DNA of 8,110 nt. Source: CAIOSQ01 sp041178225 (GTDB lineage: Bacteria > Pseudomonadota > Alphaproteobacteria > CACIAM-22H2). The DNA is taken from assembly GCA_041178225.1 (NCBI GenBank), contig JBEGVV010000149.1, positions 1 through 8,110 on the forward strand, given 5' to 3'. The notes under the pieces are model-generated. The model did no database searches, was not told the origin of the DNA, and worked only from the letters and a program-made list of their open reading frames with translations. Shown piece after piece: positions 6,653 to 8,110 of this stretch. The translations under genes and the position numbers were made by a program. The stretch's first letter is position 1. The number at the start of each line of letters is the position of its first letter.

Positions 6653-7614
6653 GCTGCGGCCCTCGGGGCGTTGCTGCGCGCGGTGACGGAACGGAAGACC
6701 TCGTCGAGGCGGCCGCGCTCCACCCGGATCTCGGCGATGCCCAGCGCCGGGTCGCGGCCGATCGCGCCGAGCTCGGCGACGAGGCTGGCGCCGCCCTGGG
6801 GGAAGGCCGTGACGCAGGCGAGGCGCGCGTCCACCGCGGCCTCCTCTATGGCGGCAACGCCGGCGGCGCGGCCGAGGGCCTCGCGCAGCGCCGCGGCGTT
6901 GGCGCGGGGCAGGACCATCGAGACGGCGTTGTGCCAGCGCGAGCGGGCCTCGAGCTCGCGTGGCGTGCCGTCGGCGACGACGCGGCCCTGCGCGATGATG
7001 AGGGCGCGCGAGCAGACCGCGTCGACCTCCTCGAGGATGTGGGTGGAGATGATCGTCGCCTTCTCGCGCGCGAGCTCGGCGATCAGCCCGCGCACCTCGT
7101 GCTTCTGGTTCGGGTCGAGGCCGTCGGTCGGCTCGTCGAGGATGAGGACCTCGGGATCGTGCAGGATCGCCTGGGCGAGCCCGACGCGGCGCTTGAAGCC
7201 CTTCGAGAGCGTCTCGATCGGCTGGTGCAGGACGCCGCCGAGCTGCGTGCGGCCGACGGCGAAGTCGATGCGCCGCGCGCGGTCGGCGGCGGGAACGCCG
7301 CGGATGTCCGCGATGAAGCGCAGGAAGCTCGCGGGCGTCATGTCCGGATAGGCCGGCGCACCCTCCGGCAGGTAGCCGATCCGCGCCTTGGCCTTCACCG
7401 GCTCCGCGGCGACGTCGTGGCCGCAGATCGAGGCGCTGCCCGCGCTCGGCGTGAGGAAGCCGGTGATCATCTTCATCGTCGTCGACTTCCCGGCGCCGTT
7501 CGGGCCCAGGAAACCGAGGACCTCGCCGCGCCTCACCTCGAAGGTGATGTCGTCGACCGCGCGGATCGCGCCGAAGGCCTTGCAAAGGCCGCGAACGGCC
7601 ACCATCGGATCCAT
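6649..7614 (-). CDS. ABC transporter ATP-binding protein, GldA-like
   Basis: A 321-residue ATPase that would power the permease encoded next to it. The nucleotide-binding domain shows Walker A GPNGAGKST (37-45), a Q-loop region YLPEGAPAYPDMT with Glu84 where many ABC ATPases have Gln (usual for this subfamily), signature LSKGF (136-140), Walker B VLILDEP (156-162), D-loop GLDP (165-168) and the switch His192 in ISTHILEE. A C-terminal domain (about 225-321) ending in GRLDEVFRSVT resembles that of GldA/NatA-type drug and motility exporters. The ATG at 7614 has AGGGAG 7 nt upstream; Met4 is an alternative start with less support. It is the first gene of the leftward four-gene operon and its TGA overlaps the permease ATG. 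The annotation as an active ATPase follows from intact motifs. Confidence 0.96.
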   Translation of the reverse strand: MDPMVAVRGLCKAFGAIRAVDDITFEVRRGEVLGFLGPNGAGKSTTMKMITGFLTPSAGSASICGHDVAAEPVKAKARIGYLPEGAPAYPDMTPASFLRFIADIRGVPAADRARRIDFAVGRTQLGGVLHQPIETLSKGFKRRVGLAQAILHDPEVLILDEPTDGLDPNQKHEVRGLIAELAREKATIISTHILEEVDAVCSRALIIAQGRVVADGTPRELEARSRWHNAVSMVLPRANAAALREALGRAAGVAAIEEAAVDARLACVTAFPQGGASLVAELGAIGRDPALGIAEIRVERGRLDEVFRSVTARSNAPRAAA

Positions 7615-7673
7615 GCGCCAACTCCCTGATACGCAAATGCTTTCCCGACGCCCTGGGGCGGCGGGGCGCGAAG

Positions 7674-7701
7674 CATCTATTTAACCGGGTAGGTTTTTCA
7701 A
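7674..7701 (-). promoter_or_regulatory. Candidate promoter of the Gld-like ABC operon
   Basis: On the minus strand, TTGAAA (7701-7696, 5 of 6 to TTGACA) is followed after 16 nt by TAGATG (7679-7674, a poor -10). The site lies in the only AT-rich patch of the 154-bp gap upstream of the ATPase gene. The spacer holds an inverted repeat AACC-5 nt-GGTT (7683-7695) that could be an operator. The leader would be about 60 nt. The -10 match is weak, so this is tentative. Confidence 0.35.
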
Positions 7702-7726
7702 GGGCGGAATCGCACCGGCCGGAGAT

Positions 7727-7761
7727 GGCGGCGCGCGGGCGCCGGCCGCGGCCGCGCCGCC
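7727..7761 (-). terminator. GC-rich hairpin downstream of the right-hand gene fragment
   Basis: GGCGGCGCG (7727-7735) and CGCGCCGCC (7753-7761) form a perfect 9-bp stem around a 17-nt GC-only loop with further internal pairing. It starts 7 nt past the TGA of the leftward fragment. No U-tract follows on the minus strand, so it may be a factor-dependent or 3'-stabilising structure separating that gene from the ABC operon. Confidence 0.35.
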
Positions 7762-7768
7762 CCGTCGC

Positions 7769-8038
7769 TCAGGCCTTCAGGTGGATGGTCACGAGCACCT
7801 TGGCGGACGCGCCGCGCGGCATGTCGACCGCGACCCGCAGCCAGTTCCCGAAATGCGAGACGGGTGCGAAGGCGACCTGGTCGCGCCGGGTCGGCATCGC
7901 GAAGCTCGCGCCGGAGGGCACCCAGCGCAGGCCGTCGGGCGAGATCTCGATGCGCGCGCGGGTCCTGCCGATCCTGCGCGGCGCGTCCAGCGCCCGCAGG
8001 AAGACGATGGCCTCGCGCGCCCAGCCGCATTCATGGGT
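7769..8038 (-). pseudogene. Startless 3' fragment of an unrecognised protein gene
   Basis: The minus strand encodes 89 residues, beginning THECGWAREAIVFLRALD and ending VLVTIHLKA before TGA at 7771-7769. Codon use and GC-rich third positions match the neighbouring genes, so the frame was real coding sequence. The first codon (8038-8036) is preceded in frame by TAG (8041-8039), exactly where composition collapses, and no ATG or GTG stands near the front; the first possible internal starts are GTG at residue 40 and ATG at residue 48. Alternating hydrophobic stretches with ISPDGLRWVP and FGNWLRVAV look like a beta-sandwich C-terminus, somewhat like discoidin-type domains, but I do not recognise the family. 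Either the gene is genuinely broken or the upstream sequence is misassembled. Confidence 0.6.
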
Positions 8039-8110
8039 CTATGTTTGTTAGTTTGAGGTCAAGTTTTATTTGCTGTCTATTTTGTCGTTGTCGTTTTGCG
8101 TATTCTTGTT
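8039..8110. other. T-rich, low-GC tail at the window's right edge
   Basis: From about 8039 the sequence changes abruptly from very GC-rich coding DNA. A hand count of 8041-8110 gives 39 T, 16 G, 8 A and 7 C, about one-third GC. No start codon with a ribosome binding site, terminal inverted repeat or target-site duplication could be seen. It breaks the leftward reading frame with TAG. It could be a contig-end artefact, a chimeric join, or the edge of inserted foreign DNA continuing beyond the window. Confidence 0.7.

Noticed and set aside
6035..7351. 438-codon plus-strand open frame opposite the permease and ATPase
   Set aside because: It spans two recognised genes on the other strand and has no recognisable motif; stop codons are rare at this GC content.
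6653..7636. Upstream extension of the permease frame, suggesting an ATPase-permease fusion
   Set aside because: The extension is the wrong frame of the ATPase gene (Arg/Pro-rich). The ATGA overlap at 6649-6652 marks two separate proteins.

Overview
This is a very GC-rich, densely coding stretch of bacterial chromosome. Composition, codon use and protein styles (the cyclophilin pair with L-N-G-Q-Y, the Gld-like ABC cluster, a FixJ/NarL-type regulator) suggest an alphaproteobacterium, perhaps of the Rhodospirillales/Acetobacteraceae type. That placement is inference from protein style, not from a marker gene. No tRNA, rRNA, CRISPR array, insertion sequence or phage gene was seen.

Layout. The left end holds the first 248 codons of a leftward galE (UDP-glucose 4-epimerase), cut by the window edge. 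A 292-bp divergent intergenic region separates it from a rightward NarL/FixJ-family response regulator (1037-1732). Two adjacent rightward cyclophilin-type peptidyl-prolyl isomerase genes follow (1841-2386 and 2392-2856). The first has a signal peptide and is exported; the second lacks one and is cytoplasmic. They share one candidate promoter and look like a tandem duplication.

Converging on them from the right is a leftward four-gene operon (7614 to 2885). In transcription order it encodes an ABC ATPase, an ABC-2 type membrane permease, a GldG-family membrane-anchored auxiliary protein and a DUF4340 protein. The first two overlap by 4 bp (ATGA), the permease and GldG genes are 4 nt apart, and the DUF4340 gene follows 20 nt later. 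These are the parts of one Gld-like ABC system, related to GldA/GldF/GldG of Bacteroidetes gliding motility. Its function outside that group is, to my knowledge, not established. The convergent junction at about 2847-2897 has two short perfect hairpins, each with one gene's stop codon in its 3-nt loop.

At the right end an 89-codon, startless 3' fragment of an unrecognised gene lies upstream of the ABC operon on the same strand. It is interrupted at 8039-8041 by an in-frame TAG. From there to 8110 the sequence abruptly becomes about one-third GC and more than half T. This is either a foreign junction or, more likely, an assembly or read-end artefact. It is the most anomalous part of the window.
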